Part shown: piece by piece, positions 1-5,017 of the stretch
Layout of the letters: each line of letters opens with the position of its first letter
Numbering within the stretch: the first letter of the stretch is position 1
Assembly (NCBI GenBank): GCA_021846145.1
Contig: JAJZCJ010000225.1
Span: 1-5,152 of the forward strand
DNA from: Bacillota bacterium
GTDB taxonomy: Bacteria > Bacillota > Bacilli > Alicyclobacillales > SLC66
DNA: 5,152 nucleotides
Reading direction: 5' to 3'
The notes under the pieces: model-generated
Told to the model about the DNA's origin: nothing
What the model saw: the letters and a program-made list of their open reading frames with translations, nothing else
Databases searched by the model: none
Made by a program: the position numbers and the translations under genes

Positions 1-536
1 AGTTCCGCCGTTAAATGAACGGTTGATGCATGATTCCCGTACACTTCCTGCGTTCCATAGGAATAGCGGTACTGATCCCACATTAACTGAAGTCCTGCAC
101 TTGTCCCAATTTCAATTAACGAAAGCGGCATCTTTGTTCTCTCGTAAATATAACAAAAACTCGGATAAAGATACGCGCACCGTCTGATCTCATTGGTTTG
201 CACCAATTTGCTCCGCATAATGGCGATCAGTTCCTCACGATGTTGGCGGCAGAAATCCTTAAAGTACGGAAACACATCCTCGGTAAGCCGTGGATCGGGA
301 TTCAAATCAGGATAGTATGATTTGAGATCATGTGCATAGCCTTTCAATAAAAGATAATGAACACTCGCCAAAAATAAATTGGGCACAGGTTGACCAGGTG
401 CACAGTACGAACTAAGTTCCAGCATCTCCACGTCTTCTGATACTTTCGACGCCAACATCTCATAAGGCAGACTGGACCCCTTGCATTCGTAGTTCGCAAA
501 ATTTTGAAATCGTTTGGCCAAGAATTGACTATCCAT
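1..536 (-). CDS. DUF2332 family protein, N-terminal 178 codons (runs off left edge)
   Basis: Function is unknown; I recognise the DUF2332 family from conserved blocks. Residues 53-64 (NLFLASVHYLLL), 112-116 (VQTNE) and 141-156 (IEIGTSAGLQLMWDQY) match the family pattern as I remember it. The last block resembles motif I of class I SAM-dependent methyltransferases (acidic residue, then GxxxG), so a Rossmann-like small-molecule-binding fold is a reasonable inference, but no activity is shown. There is no signal peptide or membrane segment, so it is probably cytoplasmic. The ATG at 536-534 is the only sensible start because an in-frame TGA lies at 551-549. No Shine-Dalgarno site precedes it, and the ATG sits inside the last codons of the small upstream gene (8-base overlap), which suggests translational coupling. 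It would share the riboswitch-controlled transcript. The C-terminal part lies outside the window. Confidence 0.85.
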   Translation of the reverse strand, partial: MDSQFLAKRFQNFANYECKGSSLPYEMLASKVSEDVEMLELSSYCAPGQPVPNLFLASVHYLLLKGYAHDLKSYYPDLNPDPRLTEDVFPYFKDFCRQHREELIAIMRSKLVQTNEIRRCAYLYPSFCYIYERTKMPLSLIEIGTSAGLQLMWDQYRYSYGTQEVYGNHASTVHLTAE

Positions 537-687
537 TAAATAAACTGTTCAGATTAGATTGACTGGTCTGGCTAGTTGCTAACAAATTTGACAACGCATT
601 CGCACCTGGAACAGCAAAGTTAACCTCATCAATCAGTCCTGCCGAAGTGCCCACTGTGTTGCCAGTGATCATTTGCGTGGTATTCAT
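529..687 (-). CDS. 52-residue hypothetical protein under c-di-GMP riboswitch control
   Basis: I do not recognise this protein. It runs from ATG at 687 to TAG at 529-531, with GGAGG at 697-693 placed five bases before the ATG, an excellent ribosome binding site. It is the first gene after the c-di-GMP riboswitch and overlaps the DUF2332 start by 8 bases. It begins MNTTQMITGN and ends SNLNSLFNG. It is rich in Asn (8), Thr (7) and Ser (6), has no Lys, Arg, His, Cys, Trp or Tyr, and is weakly acidic (one Asp, one Glu). No signal peptide or transmembrane segment is evident. It could be a small structural or regulatory protein, or a peptide that the DUF2332 protein acts on; both are speculation. 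The coding call rests on the ribosome binding site, the riboswitch upstream and the tight overlap downstream. Confidence 0.75.
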   Translation of the reverse strand: MNTTQMITGNTVGTSAGLIDEVNFAVPGANALSNLLATSQTSQSNLNSLFNG

Positions 688-692
688 TATCG

Positions 693-697
693 CCTCC
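693..697 (-). promoter_or_regulatory. Ribosome binding site of the 52-residue gene
   Basis: GGAGG on the minus strand, five bases (CGATA) before the ATG at 687. It is the main evidence that the short frame is a gene. A 4-bp ATCG/CGAT pairing around it is possible but too weak to call a sequestering structure. Confidence 0.8.
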
Positions 698-724
698 GCA
701 TTAGACTAATTATCGATCAAAAAA

Positions 725-831
725 AACAAGTCCTTTCGGCGGTTCAGCCACCATCACCAATCCCTTGGCATTAGGTCTGTAACTTTGTGTCCCTGCCTTT
801 CGACAAGTTTGCCATTGTCGCTGTGCTTGTT
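725..831 (-). promoter_or_regulatory. Cyclic-di-GMP-I (GEMM-I) riboswitch aptamer
   Basis: Read on the minus strand, this matches the GEMM-I consensus throughout. P1 is formed by AACAAG (831-826) with CTTGTT (730-725). TGGCAAAC precedes a six-pair stem (807-802 with 797-792) closed by a GAAA tetraloop (801-798). The conserved core GGGACACAAAG (793-783) and CCTA (775-772) follow. The last helix pairs 752-748 with 742-738, and the segment reads GGTGGCTGAACCGCC, parallel to GGTAGC-GGGG-TTACC in the Vibrio Vc2 riboswitch. By alignment from memory to Vc2, the position equivalent to G20 is G, which favours c-di-GMP over the cGAMP-sensing GEMM-Ib variant. Eight U residues (726-719) overlap and follow the P1 3' strand. 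No separate terminator hairpin is clear, so ON or OFF behaviour cannot be assigned. It controls the 52-residue gene and the overlapping DUF2332 gene. Confidence 0.87.
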
Positions 832-841
832 AGTTACAAAA

Positions 842-867
842 ATTATACACCATAAGTAACAGGTCAA
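842..867 (-). promoter_or_regulatory. Candidate sigma-A-type promoter of the riboswitch transcript
   Basis: A perfect TATAAT -10 box lies at 847-842 with TTGACC at 867-862. The 14-base spacer is shorter than the usual 16-18, so the -35 assignment is doubtful, although a TG directly before the -10 may help. Transcription would begin around 834-836, just before the riboswitch P1 strand, which is where a riboswitch leader should start. Confidence 0.55.
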
Positions 868-1046
868 CATTGAGCGCAATCGTTTTAACAGTGATTCGCC
901 GCCGAGTCGATCTAATTCTTGAAATTCATCCAACAAGATCACCATACGCTTGTCCTCTTTGAATGCGATTTTTCTGCTGCCTTAACGGCAGTTTCCAGCA
1001 AATCTAACGGGCTTTGCCTTCCGCACGCACAAGTGCCCATTACACT
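858..1046 (-). pseudogene. Relic of an archaeal-type (PF01637-like) AAA ATPase, frameshifted and truncated
   Basis: Two overlapping minus-strand frames join into one recognisable ATPase segment. Codons from 1046 read GTCACGRQSPLDLLETAVKA and reach AAEK at 969. In the next frame, KIAFKEDKR leads into MVILLDEFQELDRLGGESLL and then KRLRSML. The hydrophobic stretch followed by DEFQEL is the Walker B motif, and GGESLLKRLRS is typical of archaeal-type ATPases. The frames join if one A is restored in the run of five at 973-969. A TAG at 1049-1047 interrupts the frame further upstream, the P-loop region is not visible, and similarity stops near 858 where the promoter and riboswitch begin. It is dead and only about a 60-residue fragment. 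A complete ATPase would bind and hydrolyse ATP; nothing about its former substrate can be said. Confidence 0.65.
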
Positions 1047-1137
1047 CTATATCACGACCACCTTATATGTACAAAATCGCTACGAATCTTATTGGACCTT
1101 CTAAAGAAATTCTAAAACTGTGCCTCCATAATCCAAC

Positions 1138-1168
1138 TTGTAAGAAACGTTTTGCAACAAACTATATC
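1138..1168 (+). promoter_or_regulatory. Weak candidate promoter of the secreted repeat protein
   Basis: TTGTAA at 1138-1143 and TATATC at 1163-1168 are separated by 19 bases. The spacer is long and both boxes are imperfect. It is the best of several poor candidates between the ATPase relic and the gene at 1191, and the rest of that gap shows nothing else. The gene itself has a strong AGGGGGA ribosome binding site at 1177-1183, seven bases before its ATG. Confidence 0.25.
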
Positions 1169-1190
1169 GAGTGAATAGGGGGAACTTTAT

Positions 1191-2099
1191 ATGAAAAGAA
1201 TCAAATTCTTCGCTTCAGCCGGGGCCATTGCGATGGCCACTTTAACACTTGGAAGTACATTGACATTTGCCGCCACCAATTCGAGTATAACTTCGAATTC
1301 GAACACGTCGACTGGGATCCATACCCCACCGACACAAGGTCAACAAATAGGAAAGAAACGTCCGCCTGCACCGATTTCGTTAAGTGAACTGGCACAAGCG
1401 CTGAATATCAGCACCACCACGCTTAAAAGCGATTTGCAAAGCGGCCAATCCATTCTGGACATTGCCACTCAGCAGGGAATCAGCGAGAGTACGCTTGAGC
1501 AGACATTGACTACTTATGTGGATAGTCAACTTCAAGCGATGGTCAGCAGTGGAAAACTTTCCTCCTCGCAGGCGCAAAATGCGGACGCTGCTTTTGCGAA
1601 GCGCTTGCCAACGGTGCTTTCTCATAAGGGATTGCCGCCTAAACTTGGCCATGGCCCCGCTAATGGACAAAATCCGGCAAACGGGCAAGGTTCAATTAAT
1701 GGGCAAGGCCCGAAACAAGGCCAACAAATGGGAGGGAAACGTCCGCCTGCACCGATTCCGCCAAGCGAATTGGCACAAGCGCTGAATATCAGCACCAGTA
1801 CGCTGAAAAGCGATTTGCAAAGCGGTCAATCCATTCTGGACATTGCCACTCAGCAGGGAATTAGTGAAAGTACTCTTGAGCAAACATTGACTACCTATAT
1901 GGATAGTCAACTTCAAGCGATGGTCAGCAGTGGAAAACTCTCCTCCACGCAGGTGAAAACTGCGGAAGCTGCTTTTGCGAAGCGCTTGCCGACCATGCTG
2001 TCTCGTAAGGGATTGCCGCCCCATTCAGGACAAGGGCCGGCGAATGGTAAGAGGCCAGCGAATGGTCAAGCGCCAGCCACTGGGTCAGCCAACTCATAA
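1191..2099 (+). CDS. Secreted protein with two tandem helical domains (302 aa)
   Basis: Function is unknown. Residues 1-28 form a Sec signal peptide (basic MKRIK, hydrophobic core, likely cleavage near TFAA at 25-28), so the protein is exported. The mature part has a short Ser/Asn/Thr-rich linker (29-48) and two copies of one domain, at about 51-150 and 178-277. Each contains SELAQALNIS, then LKSDLQSGQSILDIATQQGI, then a helix with SQLQAMVSSGKLSS. This LAxALxIS..L...L..GxSxxxIA..xGIS pattern occurs in many secreted Bacillota and Actinobacteria proteins of unknown role. The copies are identical at 87 of 100 aligned residues. PANGQ-type Gly/Pro/Asn-rich linkers (155-180) and a similar tail (281-302) separate and end them. 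There is no cysteine, sortase motif or lipobox, so it is probably released or loosely wall-associated. The start is set by AGGGGGA at 1177-1183. Upstream lies the ATPase relic, transcribed the other way; the next gene is convergent. Confidence 0.92.
   Translation: MKRIKFFASAGAIAMATLTLGSTLTFAATNSSITSNSNTSTGIHTPPTQGQQIGKKRPPAPISLSELAQALNISTTTLKSDLQSGQSILDIATQQGISESTLEQTLTTYVDSQLQAMVSSGKLSSSQAQNADAAFAKRLPTVLSHKGLPPKLGHGPANGQNPANGQGSINGQGPKQGQQMGGKRPPAPIPPSELAQALNISTSTLKSDLQSGQSILDIATQQGISESTLEQTLTTYMDSQLQAMVSSGKLSSTQVKTAEAAFAKRLPTMLSRKGLPPHSGQGPANGKRPANGQAPATGSANS
1336..2037 (+). repeat. Intragenic tandem duplication, 381-bp period
   Basis: Bases 1336-1656 and 1717-2037 are near-identical direct repeats offset by 381 bases (127 codons), joined by a linker of about 60 bases encoding PANGQ-like repeats. 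Long stretches are unchanged, for example around 1441-1480 and 1822-1861. The high DNA identity points to recent duplication or ongoing recombination between the copies. Unequal crossing over could add or remove whole domains in frame. Confidence 0.92.
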
Positions 2100-2117
2100 C
2101 ATGAATCAAATGGAGCC

Positions 2118-2153
2118 AATAACGTGCCAAATAATGCATCTTGGCACGTTATT
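2118..2153. terminator. Hairpin between convergent genes, possible bidirectional terminator
   Basis: A perfect 13-bp inverted repeat (AATAACGTGCCAA at 2118-2130 and its complement at 2141-2153) surrounds a 10-base loop. It lies 19 bases after the stop at 2099 and 20 bases beyond the stop of the opposing gene at 2173. It is well placed to end both transcripts, but neither side has a clear U-tract, so intrinsic termination is not certain. It could instead act as an mRNA 3'-end stabiliser. Confidence 0.55.
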
Positions 2154-2172
2154 CGGTTATCATGTATGATGA

Positions 2173-2664
2173 TTAGTGGCCAAATTTAATCCAAAGTGAA
2201 CCAGGGTACTGAACGAATGGAGGTTTTTCATGATAAATGACCCAAATGAAGTTGACGTATAAATGCCCCTTGACGGTCTGTGTTTCGATCGGTCCATCTG
2301 CGTTTCCATTACGCCCCCAATGGTACCAGACTATCTTTTTGGTCGGGCCATATGGTTTAACGTCCCAATGTTTCCAATCAGAAGATTTGATGGGAAGGAT
2401 TTTGAATGTGCCCGAGGAGGATCCATAATACCAGTGATCGCCGCTGATTCTGAGCGATATGCCACTTTCTGTGCCTTCTCCTCCGCCTGCATCATAGTAA
2501 AAATAATAAGAATACGTGTTCCAAATGCCTTTCAATGAGATAAAATTGCTTTGTTTGTTCTTCGATGATGCGGCAGCATAGGAATCATGCGTAGGGAGGA
2601 GCAGCATGGAGAGCAGGATAATGACAAGGATTAAAAATCGATTCCTTTTTAAGAATCCTAGCAC
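2173..2664 (-). CDS. Small secreted aromatic-rich protein, unknown function (163 aa)
   Basis: I do not recognise a named family. The frame opens at an ATG at 2703, but the best start is the GTG at 2664-2662: AAGAAGGA lies six bases before it, while the ATGs at 2703 and 2670 have no properly spaced site. From the GTG, residues 1-31 form a signal peptide (KRNR, a long hydrophobic core, ending near DSYAA). The mature protein is rich in Trp and Tyr. It has GIWNTYSYYFYY at 46-57, a Gly-rich turn GGGEG, then WYYGSSSGTFKILPI at 78-92, DWKHW at 96-100 and IVWYHWGRNG at 111-120, and ends WIKFGH. Alternating polar and aromatic residues suggest a beta-rich extracellular fold, perhaps binding a carbohydrate or surface; that is inference. 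It lies just downstream of the kinase gene on the same strand but probably after a terminator. Whether the two-component system controls it cannot be seen. Confidence 0.8.
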   Translation of the reverse strand: MLGFLKRNRFLILVIILLSMLLLPTHDSYAAASSKNKQSNFISLKGIWNTYSYYFYYDAGGGEGTESGISLRISGDHWYYGSSSGTFKILPIKSSDWKHWDVKPYGPTKKIVWYHWGRNGNADGPIETQTVKGHLYVNFIWVIYHEKPPFVQYPGSLWIKFGH

Positions 2665-2714
2665 GATCATTCCTTCTTTCGCTAATGTATTTACATGTAT
2701 CATAATGTTTTCAT

Positions 2715-2747
2715 AAAAAATAAATATTCAAAGTGAACAGAATATTT
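2715..2747 (-). terminator. Probable AT-rich intrinsic terminator of the kinase operon
   Basis: On the minus strand an 8-bp perfect stem (AAATATTC at 2747-2740 with GAATATTT at 2729-2722) and a 10-base loop are followed, after one A, by six T residues (2720-2715). It begins 28 bases beyond the kinase stop. The stem has little GC, so termination may be leaky and allow some read-through into the secreted-protein gene. Confidence 0.5.
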
Positions 2748-2775
2748 TGTCTAATCTATGAATTTTACTATTGAC

Positions 2776-4080
2776 TTACGCGCGCAGAGGGATATTGACG
2801 GTAAATTGGCTCCCTTGTCCTTCTTGGCTTAGCACATGAATCGTTCCGCCGTGAGCTTCGACAATCCATTTGACAATCGATAACCCAAGGCCCATTCCGT
2901 TTGCATTCGATCGGCTCGAATCTCCTTGATAAAAACGGTCAAAGATGCGTGCCTGTTCACCTGGCTTGATGCCCATTCCCGTATCGGAGATGACCCATTG
3001 TACGGAGCGCCTTGTTTGCGAGCAGGTTAGTGAAATCCGCCCGTTGCTCGCCGTAAACTTTCGGGCATTATCCAGCAAATTGAAAAGCACCTGACGCATG
3101 CGCTCTGCATCGATCCCTCCTTCTATTCCTTCTGTAACTTGTACATTCCACTCTATTCCGCTTGCCTCGCAAAGCGGCGCAAACTGTTCCGCTATTTCTA
3201 TTGTCAGTGATGAAATATCGGTGCTTTTGACTGCAAGTTGCGCAGTATTGGCATCTGAGCGCGCGAGCGTCAACAGATGGTTCAGCAATCGGCTGAGGCG
3301 TTTGGATTCTGAAAAAATGCCGTGAATCATGTGAACCTGATTGTCAGAAAATTGTTCCGAGTGTCCAAGCAACCACTCCGAATTAGCCTGAATGGAAGAT
3401 AGAGGTGTGCGAAGTTCATGGGACGCATCGGCCACAAACTGAATTTGCCGATCCCATGCTTTGCGTATGGGTACAAGTGCCCGATCAGCAAGTATGACCC
3501 CTATAGCGAGTGCGACCCCTACACCAAGTAGAATGCCTGCAATGGTAATCCATCGCAATTCCTGCAAGATCGCCAAGACGCTGCTGATATTGCGTAACCC
3601 CATCACCAAAAGAGGTCTGCTTTTACCTGATACAGTTGCGGTTATCGGAATAACGACAAGGCGAATAGGTTGTTGCTCAATGATGACATCCATCGGACGT
3701 GTGGGTCTAGCCAATGATTGAAGTTGACGAACGTCTAAATTGGTTAGGTATTTTGGCGCATGGAAAGCCAACGTGCCATTGGGACGCCATACGATCACAC
3801 CAAGCGGTTGGCCGTTTAACGGGGATATTACAGTTTTTTGCTGGTCGACCAAACGCCCTTGCGGGTTGGGGGGATAGGGGGGCAGGGCAAGGGCAGGCGG
3901 TTTTTGCCCTAACTGAACGATTCGAAGAATGGGGCGCAATTGATTGATCATAGCGCGATCCGCATTGTTAATCAATTGGGCTCTTAAAAAACTGTCAATG
4001 GAAATCGAAAACACCGCCAATATGCACGCGACGACGAGCGAATTCCACAATACCAGGCGCCATCTTGTCCGCCAAAACAT
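2776..4080 (-). CDS. Membrane sensor histidine kinase of an OmpR-type two-component system (434 aa)
   Basis: It autophosphorylates on His and passes the phosphate to the adjacent response regulator. The ATG at 4080 is chosen because AGAAGG lies six bases upstream and it overlaps the regulator stop as TGATG; a longer frame to 4143 has no such support. In order: membrane segment about 9-29; extracytoplasmic sensor region about 30-175 with a proline-rich stretch at 61-74; membrane segment about 177-199; a short linker with no obvious complete HAMP domain; HisKA with FVADASHELRTPLSSI, phosphoacceptor H221; N box LLDNARKF with N338; G1 box DTGMG at 366-370; F box IFDRFYQG at 379-386; G2 box GMGLGLSIV at 395-403. 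All catalytic motifs are intact and the length is normal for the family. The layout resembles many Gram-positive envelope-stress or surface sensors, but the signal cannot be read from sequence. Confidence 0.95.
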   Translation of the reverse strand: MFWRTRWRLVLWNSLVVACILAVFSISIDSFLRAQLINNADRAMINQLRPILRIVQLGQKPPALALPPYPPNPQGRLVDQQKTVISPLNGQPLGVIVWRPNGTLAFHAPKYLTNLDVRQLQSLARPTRPMDVIIEQQPIRLVVIPITATVSGKSRPLLVMGLRNISSVLAILQELRWITIAGILLGVGVALAIGVILADRALVPIRKAWDRQIQFVADASHELRTPLSSIQANSEWLLGHSEQFSDNQVHMIHGIFSESKRLSRLLNHLLTLARSDANTAQLAVKSTDISSLTIEIAEQFAPLCEASGIEWNVQVTEGIEGGIDAERMRQVLFNLLDNARKFTASNGRISLTCSQTRRSVQWVISDTGMGIKPGEQARIFDRFYQGDSSRSNANGMGLGLSIVKWIVEAHGGTIHVLSQEGQGSQFTVNIPLRA

Positions 4081-4760
4081 CAGTTGCCTTCTTTCTTTAA
4101 AGAGAATCCAATCCCACGTTGCGTGACGATATAATCGCCGCACCCGATGGCCGCGAGTTTTTTTCGCAAGTAGTGAACGTAGACATCGACGACATTATCG
4201 CTGGCCTCAGAATCAAATCCCCACACTCGTTCGAACAGTTGCTCGCGGGTCAGTATCCGCTCTCGATTGGTCATAAAAAATTCCAGCATGGCGTATTCAG
4301 TGGAGCTTAACGTGATGATGGTTTCCCCTGAAGATGCGGTGTGATGTGTGGTGTTAAGCCACAATTCGTGATACTGAATAATTCCCTCATCACCCAAAAC
4401 CCCCAGTCTTCGCCACACGGCGCGCATTCGCGCCAGAAGTTCCACAATAGCAAATGGTTTTACCACATAATCGTCGGCACCAACGTCAAGACCGCGAACC
4501 CGATCGTCAACCGTATCGCGCGCGGTCACCAAAATTACCGGCGTCTGTGGAGACGTGGCGCGAATCCGCTTGGTGATTTCCAATCCATCGATATCCGGAA
4601 GCATGATATCAAGCAAGACCATATCATAGGATTGTTCAGTAACCATCCACACGCCATCATTGCCGTTCGCGGCGTCATCAACCTCGTAACCTGCCTCCGC
4701 TAACGCATTGACAATGGCATACAAAATTTGTTCGTCATCTTCCACTACTAACACTCTCAT
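4080..4760 (-). CDS. OmpR/PhoB-family response regulator (226 aa)
   Basis: A DNA-binding regulator activated by the kinase encoded next to it. The ATG at 4760 is preferred over the one at 4784 because AGAGGGGA lies about five bases before it and the protein then begins MRVLVVEDDE, the standard receiver start. Receiver residues: acidic pair D8/D9, phosphoacceptor D51 in VLLDIMLPDIDGLE, T79 in LVTA, and K101 in the VVKPF motif. The C-terminal winged helix spans about 127-222: the beta-strand region with LSSTEYAMLEFF, the helix ILTREQLFERVWG, the recognition helix VVDVYVHYLRKKL (190-202), and the wing ending TQRGIGFSL. No key residue is missing. It is the first gene of a two-gene operon and overlaps the kinase start by one base. 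Autoregulation through repeats in its upstream region is possible. Confidence 0.95.
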   Translation of the reverse strand: MRVLVVEDDEQILYAIVNALAEAGYEVDDAANGNDGVWMVTEQSYDMVLLDIMLPDIDGLEITKRIRATSPQTPVILVTARDTVDDRVRGLDVGADDYVVKPFAIVELLARMRAVWRRLGVLGDEGIIQYHELWLNTTHHTASSGETIITLSSTEYAMLEFFMTNRERILTREQLFERVWGFDSEASDNVVDVYVHYLRKKLAAIGCGDYIVTQRGIGFSLKKEGN

Positions 4761-4772
4761 TTTATTCCCCTC

Positions 4773-4806
4773 TATCCATATCATAACGAAGTATATCCAT
4801 AACGAA
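4773..4806 (-). promoter_or_regulatory. Direct repeats upstream of the response regulator, possible operator and promoter
   Basis: On the minus strand TTCGTTATG occurs twice (4806-4798 and 4790-4782, 16 bases apart), and ATGGATA also occurs twice (4800-4794 and 4779-4773). Regulators of the OmpR/PhoB family usually bind direct repeats with a period near 10-11, so the 16- and 21-base spacings are not typical. TATGAT (4785-4780) and TATACT could serve as -10 boxes, but neither has a good -35 partner. This is a candidate only. The rest of the stretch from 4807 to about 5017 shows nothing I can call. Confidence 0.3.
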
Positions 4807-5017
4807 AAGAATAGACTCTACGCATATGATGAAGTAGAAGTTTTAAAGTTTGATTAGAAGTGATTCCTTCAGCATACCTTTCTACCTGTTTCACTTTTAA
4901 ATGAACCTCTCAGAAATTCCCCAGTAGGCATCGCACTTTGCTCTAGGGAATAGGCTCTTTTCGTAAATTTTGTTATTACACCGCAAGCAAAACCTTTTCA
5001 ATTCGACTGTGCTAAAA

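Noticed and set aside
754..945. 63-residue minus-strand open frame as one real protein
   Set aside because: Its first half is the out-of-frame ATPase relic and its second half is the promoter and c-di-GMP riboswitch; the stop lies inside the aptamer.
976..990. CTGCC-GGCAG inverted repeat
   Set aside because: Only 5 bp, inside the ATPase relic coding sequence, with no U-tract or gene end nearby; expected by chance.
1201..2024. Several minus-strand frames opposite the secreted repeat protein
   Set aside because: Two of them (1380-1688 and 1692-2024) resemble each other only because the underlying DNA is duplicated. They lack ribosome binding sites, and the plus-strand frame has a signal peptide and a strong site.
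2690..2705. ATGTA-TT-TACAT short palindrome near the secreted-protein gene as an operator
   Set aside because: Five-base arms in AT-rich DNA are common by chance, and no second copy is seen near the other genes.
4080..4143. Kinase start at the upstream ATG at 4143
   Set aside because: It would overlap the regulator by 64 bases and has no placed Shine-Dalgarno site. The ATG at 4080 has AGAAGG and the coupled TGATG overlap.
4341..4703. 120-residue plus-strand frame opposite the response regulator
   Set aside because: It is a shadow of a gene with every receiver and winged-helix motif in place, and it has no supporting ribosome binding site.
4868..4996. Minus-strand open stretch of about 42 codons ending in MPTGEFLRGSFKSETGRKVC and a stop
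   Set aside because: It has no start codon or ribosome binding site and follows a TGA. It could be the tail of a gene cut by the IS insertion, but nothing identifies it.
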